Positions 20,449 through 31,152 of a stretch of DNA of 64,000 nt are shown here, in pieces. The DNA comes from Lasiodiplodia sp. COLG20. Taxonomy: Eukaryota; Ascomycota; Dothideomycetes; Botryosphaeriales; Botryosphaeriaceae. The position numbers were made by a program, and so were the translations under genes. Position 1 is the first letter of the stretch, and every line of letters starts with the position of its first letter. The notes below the pieces were generated by a model that made no database searches, was not told where the DNA came from, and saw nothing but the letters and a program-made list of their open reading frames with translations. The DNA is taken from NCBI GenBank assembly GCA_009801085.1, contig VNWV01000012.1, positions 434,001 to 498,000 on the forward strand. Reading direction: 5' to 3'.

Positions 20449-23385
20449 ATGTTGCGCTACCGCCGCTACCGCGCCTTTGTCGTCTTCGCCGTCCTGACGG
20501 TGCTGGTGCTCTGGCAGTTTGCCGGCTCTGAAACATGGACCTCGAGCAGCTTGGGGTCCAGCCTGTCGGGAGCTGGTAGCTCCAGCTCGAGCTCTCACGG
20601 CTCCGTGCCCGCCGCCGACGACATACCCGACGCCCTCGCTCCGCCCAAGAGCAACAACTACGGCAGCCCCATCGCCACCGAGGACAAGGACGAGGTGCCT
20701 GATGTCGAGGTGCCGCAGGCTGAGAAGCCCGAGGACCAGCAGGAGCCGCCCGCCCTGCCCGAGCCCAGCAAGCCCGTACAGGGCAAGCCGCCACCGGCGC
20801 TTGAGGACGAGGACTCGTTCTACCTCGATGGCGATACCCCGACCGGTCCCCACGAGCCGCAGGTTGTGGTGCCGCATGAGGGCGGCGAGGGCCGCAAGGA
20901 AATAGAAGATGAGGAGAAAGCGATTCACTGGCACAAGTTGGAGGAACACTTCCCTGTGACGTCAACGATCCAGCTGCCCGCAGGCTCGCCCAAACCGGTC
21001 CCCAAGATCCAGGCCACCTTCCCGAAGGAGTCCTCAGCCGAGGTTAAGGAGCGCAAGGCCCAGCTCATGGCTATCAAGGAGGCCATGACCTTCTCGTGGA
21101 ACGGATACCGCAAGTACGCATGGATGAAGGACGAGCTGTCGCCCGTCTCCAACGGCAGCCGCAACCCTTTTGCGGGTTGGGGCGCTACGCTGGTGGATGC
21201 GCTGGATACGCTATACATTATGGGTATGGAGGACGAGTTCGAAGAGGCGGTTGCGGCCGTGGCGGAGATCGACTTCACCACGACATTCCGCAAGGATATT
21301 CCGCTGTTCGAGACGGTTATCAGGTACCTGGGCGGTCTGATTGCAGCCTACGACATCAGCGGGTTGAAGCACAGGATCTTGCTGGACAAGGCTGTGGAGC
21401 TGGCCGAGGTTTTGATGGGTGCGTTTGATACGCCGAATCGCATGCCCATGACTTTCTACTATTGGATGCCGTAAGTTTACCTCGCAAAGCATTTTGCTAC
21501 GACAAATACTGAATTGATGGCAGCACATATGCGTCGCAACCGCACCGTGCTGGCACGCGCGTCGTCCTTGCGGAGATCGGCTCCCTTTCCGTCGAATTCA
21601 CTAGGCTTGCTCAGCTCACCAAGGAGCCGAAGTACTACGACGCCATTGCCCGCATCACCGATGCATTCATAGAGTGGCAGGACACTCTCCTGCCTGGAAT
21701 GTGGCCGGTTCACGTTGACGCTTCCGGTTGCAAGAGGCCGGAGCAGCCCGAGCTAGGAGAACCCGCCAAGTCGGCCCACCCGCCCTTGAAGGCCGAGGAG
21801 AAATTGATCTCGGAAAGCCACGTCAACAAGAACAACCCGGAAAGATTCGGTGGCAAGAACCCGGTTCCAGATGATGACCATGATGACATCTCGGATGACT
21901 TGGTCAAGCGTCAGCTGGACGACCCTCTCTCCCTATCCAAGGCGGCTATCGATGAGGCTGAGGATGAGGTTCGCACAGAAAAGGCGTCTTCTTCCGTAGA
22001 GAAGGATGCAACTTTTACCACCAAGACCAAACCGACGGCAACGCTGGCGGACTGTGCACCTCAGGGTCTGGCGCCTGCTAGCATTCATGGATCTCAACAG
22101 TTTACCCTTGGCGGAATGTCTGACTCGATGTACGAATATTTCCCCAAGGAGTATCTTCTTCTTGGTGGCCTCGCTCCGGAATATCAGGAATTGTACGAGA
22201 AGTCTGCAGACGCAGTGAAGTCGGACCTCCTTTACAGGCCAATGCTGCCTGGTGGCTCCCCTGACATGCTCTTCTCCGGCACCCTGAGCGTTACTCCTCC
22301 TGACAAGAAGAGCAAAAAGGCCGTGAAGAGGCTTAAGCACGAGGGAACCCACTTGACCTGCTTTGCCGGCGGCATGTTCGCCTACGGTGCGAAGATCTTC
22401 AAGCGCACGGAGGACGTCAAGATTGGCGCTGAGCTGACCGAGGGATGCGTGTGGGCCTATAACGTCACTGCCACAGGCATCATGCCTGAGTCTTTCCTCC
22501 TGACCCCCTGCGATGACCTCACCGGTTGCGAGTGGAACCAGACTAGGTGGCACGAGGAGCTCGACCCGAACGCAGATAGCAGGCAGGAGACGTACCAGCG
22601 CCAGCTCAAGCATTACAGCTCGCAGGTCGCCATCGCCCGCGCTAAGGCCACCGCAACCTCTACGGCCCTCCCCGAGTTCGGCATCGCGACCGCTGCCGCT
22701 GAGGCTGAGGCCATACCCACCAATGCTATTCCGAACGCTGGTCCCGTCGACCGTTGGGACCGCAGGCAGCTGGGCGGAGTGGAGAACGATGTCAACAAGC
22801 CGACTAGGACAACCTACAGCGACGCCCACGAGCCGGCCGATGACGTGCTGAAGGATGACGCGGAGGACACGAATGACCCGGCCATCTCGCACATTTGGAA
22901 GCCGCAGAAGCCGCTCACCCACGAGGCATATGTTGACAGACGTATCAAGGAGGAGAGGTTGCCTACGGGCTTTACGAGGGTGGAGTCGAGGCATTACATC
23001 TTGAGGTAAGTTCTGCTCAATCCCTATCAGAGTTGCAAGTCCATTGACGGGAATATTTTCCAACAGACCCGAGGCTATAGAGTCCGTCTGGTACATGTAC
23101 CGTATCACTGGCGACCGTTACTGGCGCGAGGCCGGATGGAACATGTTCACGGCCATCCAGACGTATTGCCGGGCTGAGTTCGGTTACTCGGCCATCGACG
23201 ACATCACCAAGTCCGCTCCGATCCTGAAAGATGAGATGGAGAGCTTTTGGCTTGCGGAGACGCTGAAGTACTTCTGGCTGCTTTTCGCCGACGAGGACGT
23301 GGTCAGTCTCGACGAGTGGGTGCTTAATACCGAGGCGCATCCGTTCAGGCGACCCGACGCAGGACCTTGGCCGCCGAAGGCTTGA
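20449..23385 (+). CDS. GH47 alpha-1,2-mannosidase, membrane-anchored
   Basis: A class I alpha-mannosidase of the secretory pathway that trims Man from N-glycans in the ER or Golgi. Exons 20449-21470, 21524-23005 and 23067-23385 give 940 residues. The start at 20449 yields [20 protein letters not shown], a short basic tail and a signal-anchor, as in type II GH47 enzymes. A Ser/Pro/Glu-rich stem runs to about 200. GH47 signatures follow: [54 protein letters not shown] and the C-terminal NTEAHPF, whose Thr binds the catalytic calcium. Two acidic low-complexity inserts enlarge the catalytic domain, one after HVDASG (about 450-540) and one near 780-840, which is why it is longer than the roughly 550 residues of ER mannosidase I. 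Whether it is a processing or an EDEM-like enzyme is not resolved. Confidence 0.92.
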
Positions 23386-24258
23386 TTTGGAGAACGAGAC
23401 GAGGTTGGAAACGGATTGACCGAGAGAATCCGTGATGCAGTTGAAAAAAAATCTCCTTTTTACACCTCGGGAAAGGGTGATCAGGATACGGGAATGCGGA
23501 ATGGACGGACTGCCATTGAGATGATTACTTTTGCATGAAAAACAGGACAAATGGAATATCGGCGTGTAAGTTGGAGCGTTAGCGTGGTCCCACGCGCATG
23601 CAATTCTGTGTTCAGTATAAGAGAGAATTCAAAAGAGATTAGGGGTTCTAAACTGATGGGAAGAAAGAGGCTTTCATGGCGTTTATTAGTCTGGAACGTG
23701 CTTTTTTTTCTGTTAGTAGGCGTATACAGGAACGTATACAAGAACAAGAAACTTATTTATGCTTCCTTTTCCTGCTGCTTTGATTCCTTTTTATGAAGAA
23801 TGGGTGGACAGATATCCGGATGCTATCGAGGGAGTGGGTGAAGAAACGTGTCGATCGGAGAATGCTGCGATACATGCCGTGTTGTCTCAGTAGTGAGGGT
23901 TTGATCTTTCGTGGTTGCAGGGAATGTGATTTTTCCGGTTTCGTCTCTTGGCAGGATTATACAGGGAGCATCGACCCCTTTTTTGTAGTAGCTTTTTGTA
24001 TTCGAGATGTACAGGGTCGGGAGCTCCGTGTCTCGACCTTTGGCAGACTTCGCTGGTCTGGATGAGGCTGACTACACTAACCCTAATCGGGCAGCAAAGA
24101 GATGGTAGCAAACGCAGCGCAGTGGGTTATCGGTAAGAATTGCCTGCTGGCATGCTCCTCGTGTTGGGTATGTTTTTTCACATGGTCACTTCGTTGTAAG
24201 ATGGTTGCCGATCGTGCTCTGTTTGGTATTAGGCAGTGATTGCCGTACTCGCTTTACC
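23386..24258. other. Intergenic region between two gene 3' ends
   Basis: The GH47 gene and the methyltransferase gene converge here. The 873 bases contain T-rich runs that could act as 3' processing signals. The overlapping short frames match nothing recognised. Confidence 0.45.
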
Positions 24259-25568
24259 TTATTCCTCGGGCTTCTGACCATAAACGAAATGACTGTCCAC
24301 TCTGTTAGCGCAGATCCCGGTACCAAACAGTTGGCTCCTTACCAATCGTAGTACATGTGAACATCCTTCCTCCTCGCTTCTTTCCTGACCTCAGCCAAGA
24401 GCACTTGAACCTCCTCAATCTTCCACCCCAACACGGTTGGAAGGAGACCGTACGTCATTGCCTCCAAACCGTCCAGATAACTCATCAGAGAACAAGCTCC
24501 CGTCTTCTTCAATCTCTGGTCCTTCGGCCACATTCCCAGCGGCATCTTGAACACTCTTTCCGTGACGTTGACGTAGCCGGCCTCTTCCATCCAATTCTTT
24601 AGCTTGGGTCCGGGTACGGGTTCTTTGCCGATTTTCTGCGTCGCCTCAACGACCAATTTCTGGAGCTGGATGATTTTGTTGTCTTCAGTTGCAGAGCCGT
24701 CATCGGATGTCGGGACAATGTTCCAGTCTTGAAATTCTGCGTAACCGCCGGGTTTCAGATGGCTAGTGCAATCAGCCAAGGTGCACCTGGGAGCCGGAAG
24801 AGGAAATACCTGAAGGCCTGCCGCACTAGTCTTGGCCAGTCCGAAATCGAGCAGACCATGTAGCGGCTGTGGATGAAATCGAATGGCGTGGAGTAGGCCC
24901 AGTCGGATTCAATGTCGTCGACCTCGAACTTGACATTTGGAGGAGTCCACCGCGGCTGGATTGGGGAGAGGTCGTTGCCGAGCTTCAAATTTCAGCGTGG
25001 TTTCTTCTACGATGGGTTGCTTTTCGTACCACCGTTGATGCTGGCCATTCGTCGCCTATTGGTCCACCAAGTCAGATGATCCCAGCATAATTGGGAATTG
25101 AGAAGGAGTGCGCACCTGCTTCAATTGCCCAGATACCCGTTCCTGTGCCCAAATCAAGTATTCTGCCTTCCTTGTTGAAGGGTGCAAAGGCAATGACTCC
25201 TTCGGTCAACATCTTGCAGACCTCGTGGAACATGTCGAGCCGATCCTGCTCCTCTTCATCATTGGGGCTACGCGCATCAGCCTATGCTCATCGCAATTCA
25301 ATTGGGATCTCTGTACAATCTGTACGATCCTTCCTTGTAGGCGTGGAATCGACGACCATATTCAAACTTGTACGCCATCACGCTGCTGGTCAGCGACGTG
25401 GTAAAGCTTTCACTACATCAGAGTCAGCGCGAGTCAGGCTGGCGGCGCAGTGGTGACCGCATACTCGTCGTCGCCATAAGTGCTATCCGCTTGTTCATGA
25501 TCAGCGTCGACCTCGATGATGTTTTCGACTTGGGCGGAAGGCGTTCGTTCTGGGCTCGGGGACGGCAT
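24259..25568 (-). CDS. Class I SAM-dependent methyltransferase, fungal LaeA-like family
   Basis: A Rossmann-fold methyltransferase of the large fungal family that includes LaeA-like and TAM-domain proteins. Seven exons close to 331 residues: 25568-25465, 25412-25326, 25267-25116, 25055-25030, 24982-24810, 24762-24343, 24292-24259. Family landmarks appear in order: SVMAYKFEYGRRFHAY, NDEEEQDRLDMFHE, motif I ILDLGTGTGIWAIEA (SAM binding), GNDLSPIQP (end of strand 2), FDFIHSRYMVCSISDW and HLKPGGYAEFQDWN. The 26-base fourth exon and the final 34-base exon (CHFVYGQKPEE) are needed to restore family-like sequence. The short N-terminal tail is acidic. There is no zinc finger or membrane segment. Most such proteins have no known substrate, so a role in secondary-metabolite control is only possible. 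It is convergent with the GH47 gene. Confidence 0.85.
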
Positions 25569-27118
25569 CTTGAGTGGTCACAATGGTGAGGGTAGATCAC
25601 GCCGCAATGCCGGGACGGGGGGATGCACGGCATTTGAACAACATGCGGCTGTGCCACGCGGTTTTCGGCAGCGTTCACCATCCGGTCGGTCTTAACTCTA
25701 TTTAGAGGAATGGAGGCCGCGTCGCGTGGACAAGGGGGGCCCAATGGTACGCACGGATTGCCGAGGAATAAAAAGGTGGGGAATCGTCACCCATCGAACG
25801 ACATAGCGCGTGTTTATCCTTTTCCACAACCGTTATACGAGATTAATAAGTGGACTTGCGATCACCACAGGACGTTATCTCCTTGGCACACAAGGTTCCG
25901 ACGCCAGCCGCATGATGGTTATTTCTGGGCGAATCTACTGGATGAAGACTCTTCTCCTTGCCGTAGACATTTATCCGGTGCGATGCTAGCTGGGGAGAAG
26001 TTAAATAGGAAAACTATACATCGAGAAAAGGTGATATTAGATAGAGGATAGATAAATATATCTGTGCAATGACTCGAAGCAGTTTCTAGTCGAAATTACT
26101 GATATAGATCTCACACACTATGTATAGGAATAAAAGCTAATTAGAATTCCTACTCGCTATAGCTCTCTAGTAAATTATAGTTCTACTATTACTACTGCTT
26201 ATTTTTCCAAGGATATTTGTAAAATGACGCGTACGCGCTCACGACCCAGAATGAAATCATCAGCGCCATTCGTGCATCACGTTTCCTCTCCGTAGTAGAC
26301 GCATTACTTATACCTCCTCTTTTGTTCGGGATCCATGTCTTCCACGGCTGCACATACCTTAACCTCCTTCTTGATCTTCTTTCCGTGCACGGAAAGGCCC
26401 CAGGCGTAGCTATGCCTAAGCTTTCTCTCAGGAAAAATAACATATGTGGGTAGTTGAAGCTATCGTCCGGATGTAAATGTGGAATTAATAATTATACATC
26501 CACGTCCGGACGATAGCTTCAACTACCAATGATATGAGCAAATTTCATTCAGATTCACACCTTCCGCGCCACTCACAGGCTAATTGTGGGCACGAATATT
26601 CCGTAGAAAAGAACTAATTGCAGGATACTTACCAATATAAAATAGATTTCTTGCCAAGGCGAGAACTGACTAATTGGGAGTTGAAAAGTGCGAGCTTACG
26701 TGAGCTCGCCCTTGGCATCAGAAGGCGCTTTCAGGACGAATCACTTGTGGCTAACTCCCGTATTAACACTGAACGACGAGGATCTGAAGGCAGCAATACT
26801 GACGAGCGCATCCTGCGGCCCGACAGCGGGGCAAAACTCACTTAATCCGGCAAACTGGGCCGATTTTATGCTTCATGCCAACGAAGTCCTGGTGGGGGCC
26901 AAGATAGCGCATTTCTAAAGAGCACGCAGAGGCTTAGCGATTTCCCCGGGGCCGTACAAAAAGTTCCTCTGCTTCTTCTTTCTACATGATTCTCTTCTCT
27001 TATCATTCCGTACTTTTGTCGTTTTGTTCAAGCATACAATAGTTTTCACATAGTAAGGAGGGGGAAAAGGAAAGAGTCAAAAAAAAGGCAACAACACCCC
27101 ACCCCGCCTGCCAAAAAC
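25569..27118. other. 1.5-kb gene-poor, partly AT-rich region
   Basis: The stretch from about 26040 to 26620 is clearly richer in A+T than its surroundings and full of short TA-rich words (agctctctagtaaattatag-like), which looks like a decayed repeat. It holds the foldback at 26450-26526. Overlapping open frames at 26618-26918 are too weak to call. The final 120 bases are A/G-rich and lead into the HET gene. Confidence 0.5.
26450..26526. repeat. Perfect 22-bp inverted repeat (foldback)
   Basis: The arms 26450-26471 and 26505-26526 are exact reverse complements over 22 bases (gtagttgaagctatcgtccg then ga on the left), separated by a 33-base AT-rich loop that continues the pairing imperfectly. 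The whole unit is 77 bases. It lies in AT-rich, gene-poor DNA, so a small foldback transposon or MITE relic is the likeliest explanation. No clear target-site duplication was found. Confidence 0.75.
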
Positions 27119-30100
27119 ATGCAGCAACAACCACCACCCGCCCACGCCGGCCTCTTCGACTTCACCCCCCTCAGCTACGCGCCCCTCCCAACCCCGACCT
27201 CCATCCGTCTCCTCAAGATCATCGGCCGCAACAGCCCTTCCTATCTCCAAGCCCACCCGCAGCACCACAAATCCGCCGCCGCCTCGGCCAAGCACTCCAA
27301 CACGACGGGCAGGAGCATCCCGCCACCGTCCATCTGCGGATACCCGCTCATCCAATGTTCGCTCGAGACGTATGACCTCGCTTCCGACGCGCTGCCGGCG
27401 TACGCGGCGCTGTCGTACACGTGGGACACGCCGGAGCCGGACTGGCTGATGCGCGGGCGCGACGCGACGCGCGACGACTACGGGCCCGGCACGTCGTGGC
27501 CCGTGTGCGTCGACGGCCGGCTGTTCCTCGTGCGCAAGAATTTGTTCGAGGCGCTGCAGCAGTTCCGGCCGGACAACCGGAACCACCAGAAGGCGAAGCG
27601 TAGCAGTAGTGAAAACGAAGAGGAAGAAGGGGAAGCGGAGGAGGAAGATATCGACGATGCGCTGATCGAGGCTGCGGAAAATGGTGACTTGGTGGAAGTG
27701 AGAAGGCTGCTGGCGCGCGGGGCTAGCGTCGGCGCGCTGGATGGCTGGGGCGAGACGGCGCTGCATTATGCGGCGGAGAACGGGCACTACGAGGTTGTCA
27801 AGGAGCTGGTTGTGGCAGGCGCGCAGATCGGGCTGTTTGACTTGAAAGGCCGTACACCGCTGCAGTGTGCGATGCAGTACCGGAAGGGTGCGGACCATAA
27901 GAAGGTGAAGAAGTTCCTGTGGGATGAGAAGTTCAGGCGGAAGATGCTGAGGCTGAGGGATGAAGAGGAGGAGGAATGGCGACAGCTGTCTAGGTCGGAG
28001 GATGAAGAGGAGGGGGACGAGAGCTGGGATGAGGATGATAGCGGGACGGGTTCGGATGGAGAGAGTCGGACGGACTCGGAGGACGAGTTGGAGCGGGGGG
28101 AGAGGATGCTGTGGATCGATGCGCTATGCATCAATCAGGACGACCTGGAGGAGCGTGCGGCACAGGTCAAGATCATGCCGCAGATCTACGACCGCGCGGA
28201 TGAAGTGCTCGTCTGGCTGGGTACCGGCCTCGATCGCGCTTGGAGGCTGCAGCGCGCCATCTCGCGAGTAAACAAGGCGGGCGGGGATCTAGATGAGCTG
28301 GCTCGCAAGTGGCGGAATTCCCTCGAGTACCTGCTCCGGCACGGAATGGGGCCGGGCGAGAACGAGCTGCCTGAGGGCTGCATCCTGGCACCCGGTGAGG
28401 TTGAGGAGCTGTCACACTGGCTAACCAGATCCTACTTCACGCGCACCTGGGTGGTGCAGGAGCTCAGCCTTGCAAAGCGTGTGCGCATGTTCTCGGGGCC
28501 ATACGAATTCTGCTGGCCGGACGTGCTCAAGTTCCTGGGGCTGCTGGCACGGGTGGGCTACTTCGACAACTCAACCTTCTGGCGCATAGACAATGGCAAG
28601 CGGAGCGAGGACAATATCGGTGGCGACAGCTGCGAGGCCTGGAAGCTGGCCGAGATCCGTCTGCGCACACGCGACAATGCCTCTGAATGGGCACTACTCG
28701 AGCCCATCTTCGCCAACCACTGCTCCTTCGACGACAAGTCATCGTCATCCCGCAAGATGATCTGGCACGCCGGCCACCGCCGCCTTAGCCTCCCCATCAT
28801 CCTATCCCTCTGCTGGACCTTCCAGTCCAAAGACCCCCGAGACAAGATTTTCGCGCTCCTGACCATCGCCCAACCCCTCCCCGAAGCCGACCAGATCACC
28901 ATCGACTACTCGGTCCCCGTCCACCGCCTCTTCACCTCGGTCGCCCACCTCTTCATGCGCGGCTCCGGCGACGACGCCATGTACGTCGACTCGACCACCG
29001 GCGCCGCCGACTTCCTCGAGCCTCTCGAGGGCCTCTCGTACGTCCAGATCCCCAACATGGGCCACCGCACCCGCATCCCCGGCATGCCCTCCTGGACCCC
29101 GGAGTTCAGCACGCCCCTGACCACCACCCGCCTCTGGCGCCGCAGCTTCTCGGCCGCCGCGTCAAATACGGTGCCGCCGGCGGAGTTTGGCCCCCATTCA
29201 GACGACAACGCCGTGATGAGGGTCAAGGCGCACGTCGACTGGGACGAGGTGGTCGCCGTGGAAAACCTGTGGCAGCGCGACGAGAAGCTGACCATCGACG
29301 TACCGCCGTGGCTCGAAGTGTTGCTAGCTCTCCTACCGGATGGCGGTACGTACGGCCCCACGGGCGAGTGCGGCATGCAGGCGCTGTGCCGCACCCTCAT
29401 GGCTGACAAGCTGTGGGACGAGGCCGACGCCGACTCCCAGCAGCGCGTGCGAGACTCGTTCAGGGACTTCCTCGCCTGGGAGCTGGCGTACGAGCTCGAG
29501 GACGAGACTGGTAATGTGTGTCATGCGCACGACCAAGTGTGGAACTTGGTCACCGAGGCGAGGCAGAGAATGGATTACTTGCCGCCGCCGCAGCCGTCGT
29601 CGTCGTGCGATGAGGATGACGAGGCTGAGGGCGGCGGCGGCGGCGGCGGCGGGAAGGCTGATGCTGGCAGGTTCTTCATGCCGTCCGTCGAGGAGATTGG
29701 GGAGCGCGGCAAGCAGTTTTCCGAGAGGTGCGCGGAAGGGGGATTCAGGTGGTGCAATTACCACGCCCTAGATTGCGTGACGTATGACGACGGTACGACG
29801 TTTAGGTCTGCGTTTCTGCGCGTGTATAGGAAACGCGCTCTGTTTAGGACGGCGAAGGGCTACTTGGGTCTCGGTCCCGTTGATACCAAACCTGGAGATA
29901 AGGTCGCTTTGGTGGCTGGCGCGAGGGTGCCATATGTTCTGAAGAGAGTGAAGGGGAAGAGGAGCAAGCATGGTCGTAAGCATGGAGAGAAGAAGAATGG
30001 AAGAGATGACAATGGCAGTGACGACAGGGGAAAGAAGAGGCATGAAGGAAGGTATAAATTGGTTGGCGAGGCGTATGTGCACGGTATCATGCATGGAGAA

Positions 30101-30160
30101 GCATTCAATGGGCCGGATGATGAGGTTTCGGGAGGGTTTGAGATGATTGATTTGGTGTGA
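27119..30160 (+). CDS. HET-domain protein with ankyrin repeats inserted in the HET domain
   Basis: A 1013-residue, single-exon protein of the HET (heterokaryon incompatibility) family. HET proteins act in non-self recognition and can trigger cell death; the function of this member is unknown. The N-terminal half of the HET domain lies at about 95-150 (YAALSYTWDTPEPDW, then NLFEALQQFRP). The domain is then interrupted by about 180 residues: an acidic linker, two to three ankyrin repeats (ALIEAAENGDLVEVRRLL, WGETALHYAAENGHYEVVKEL, KGRTPLQCAMQY) and a second very acidic linker. The HET domain resumes at 330 with MLWIDALCINQDDLEERAAQ and IYDRADEVLVWLG. The C-terminal region has typical HET features, including YFTRTWVVQELSLAKRV, DPRDKIFALL and a late GEAYVHGIMHGE segment. 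There is no signal peptide or membrane segment. The frame is intact, with GC-rich codon use like its neighbours. Confidence 0.9.
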   Translation: MQQQPPPAHAGLFDFTPLSYAPLPTPTSIRLLKIIGRNSPSYLQAHPQHHKSAAASAKHSNTTGRSIPPPSICGYPLIQCSLETYDLASDALPAYAALSYTWDTPEPDWLMRGRDATRDDYGPGTSWPVCVDGRLFLVRKNLFEALQQFRPDNRNHQKAKRSSSENEEEEGEAEEEDIDDALIEAAENGDLVEVRRLLARGASVGALDGWGETALHYAAENGHYEVVKELVVAGAQIGLFDLKGRTPLQCAMQYRKGADHKKVKKFLWDEKFRRKMLRLRDEEEEEWRQLSRSEDEEEGDESWDEDDSGTGSDGESRTDSEDELERGERMLWIDALCINQDDLEERAAQVKIMPQIYDRADEVLVWLGTGLDRAWRLQRAISRVNKAGGDLDELARKWRNSLEYLLRHGMGPGENELPEGCILAPGEVEELSHWLTRSYFTRTWVVQELSLAKRVRMFSGPYEFCWPDVLKFLGLLARVGYFDNSTFWRIDNGKRSEDNIGGDSCEAWKLAEIRLRTRDNASEWALLEPIFANHCSFDDKSSSSRKMIWHAGHRRLSLPIILSLCWTFQSKDPRDKIFALLTIAQPLPEADQITIDYSVPVHRLFTSVAHLFMRGSGDDAMYVDSTTGAADFLEPLEGLSYVQIPNMGHRTRIPGMPSWTPEFSTPLTTTRLWRRSFSAAASNTVPPAEFGPHSDDNAVMRVKAHVDWDEVVAVENLWQRDEKLTIDVPPWLEVLLALLPDGGTYGPTGECGMQALCRTLMADKLWDEADADSQQRVRDSFRDFLAWELAYELEDETGNVCHAHDQVWNLVTEARQRMDYLPPPQPSSSCDEDDEAEGGGGGGGGKADAGRFFMPSVEEIGERGKQFSERCAEGGFRWCNYHALDCVTYDDGTTFRSAFLRVYRKRALFRTAKGYLGLGPVDTKPGDKVALVAGARVPYVLKRVKGKRSKHGRKHGEKKNGRDDNGSDDRGKKRHEGRYKLVGEAYVHGIMHGEAFNGPDDEVSGGFEMIDLV

Positions 30161-31152
30161 GATTCTAAATATACCCTTGAAGTTTAGTACGTAGTCAACA
30201 GCAGTCAAAAAGTTGAGACACTTATCAAAACAACTATCTCATCTTGGGACCGGCTCATTTACATCCAACGCGAAGATCCACAAAAGGTTCCAGTACTCTA
30301 AAATCGTTACGAAGTCGACGTGCACCCCTTGGTACTCGGTGTTGGGTAGCATTAGAGTGGGTCCTCTTTCGTTGAGGTTTGTCTTATCTTGTAAATTCTC
30401 TTCAAAAATCATCAGCCTGATATCATCCAAACCATGGTAGCTACTCGCCTCAATGGTAATAGCATAAATACCATAAACGAAAAGGAGTAGCCCCTTCCTG
30501 GATCGGGCCCCCTGAAAATTCTCAGGGCGCTTCGAAGCTTATTCCGACCTCTGATACCCGCGGAGATTGCTACCCTTATTCTTCTGTCGTAGAGACGACG
30601 ACCTTTGCCCCGAGAGGAAGTCGCTGGAAAGACCATCTCCGACCTAGTCGGCTGTGTCATTCGGAAGCACATACACTTCAGTCAGATATGTAAGATGGAA
30701 ACCCAACCATTCTTTTCGTAGAAGCACCAAACCCTTATAGACTGAGTCTCGCTCTCATTACTCTACGAACTGTACTTACAAAGGAATCCTCCATGCAATA
30801 AAAAACCAAGTCGAAAAGGAACTTTCCATTGGGGATATCTTTTTTCATCTTTTTCTCGCTCTCTCGTTCCTTTTCGCCCTCTCTCTCTCCGAAACTCCCT
30901 CCAAGTCTCTGGCACTCTCCGAACGCGCAGACTTACGCAAAAAATGCCATACTCCTTCTCATCCGCCTACGCGCGCATTCTCATAAATGCAAAAAGGAGG
31001 GAGGGAAAAAAAATACCGGGCTGAACTCCATCTTACAACACCGCTCTCCTTTGGACAGACCTTGCCCGCCCATCTGTACAATGTAACCACTTTTTCCATT
31101 CTTTGCACCTCGCGGTTCCCTCTCTCTTAAATCTCCCACCCCACCACCCTCA
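30161..31152. other. Intergenic region with a pyrimidine-rich tract
   Basis: This is the space between the converging HET gene and MSN5. From about 30828 to 30930 the plus strand is strikingly C/T-rich (tttttcatctttttctcgct and similar). Open frames are short. Pyrimidine tracts are common near fungal transcription starts, so an unannotated transcript start is possible but not shown. Confidence 0.4.
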
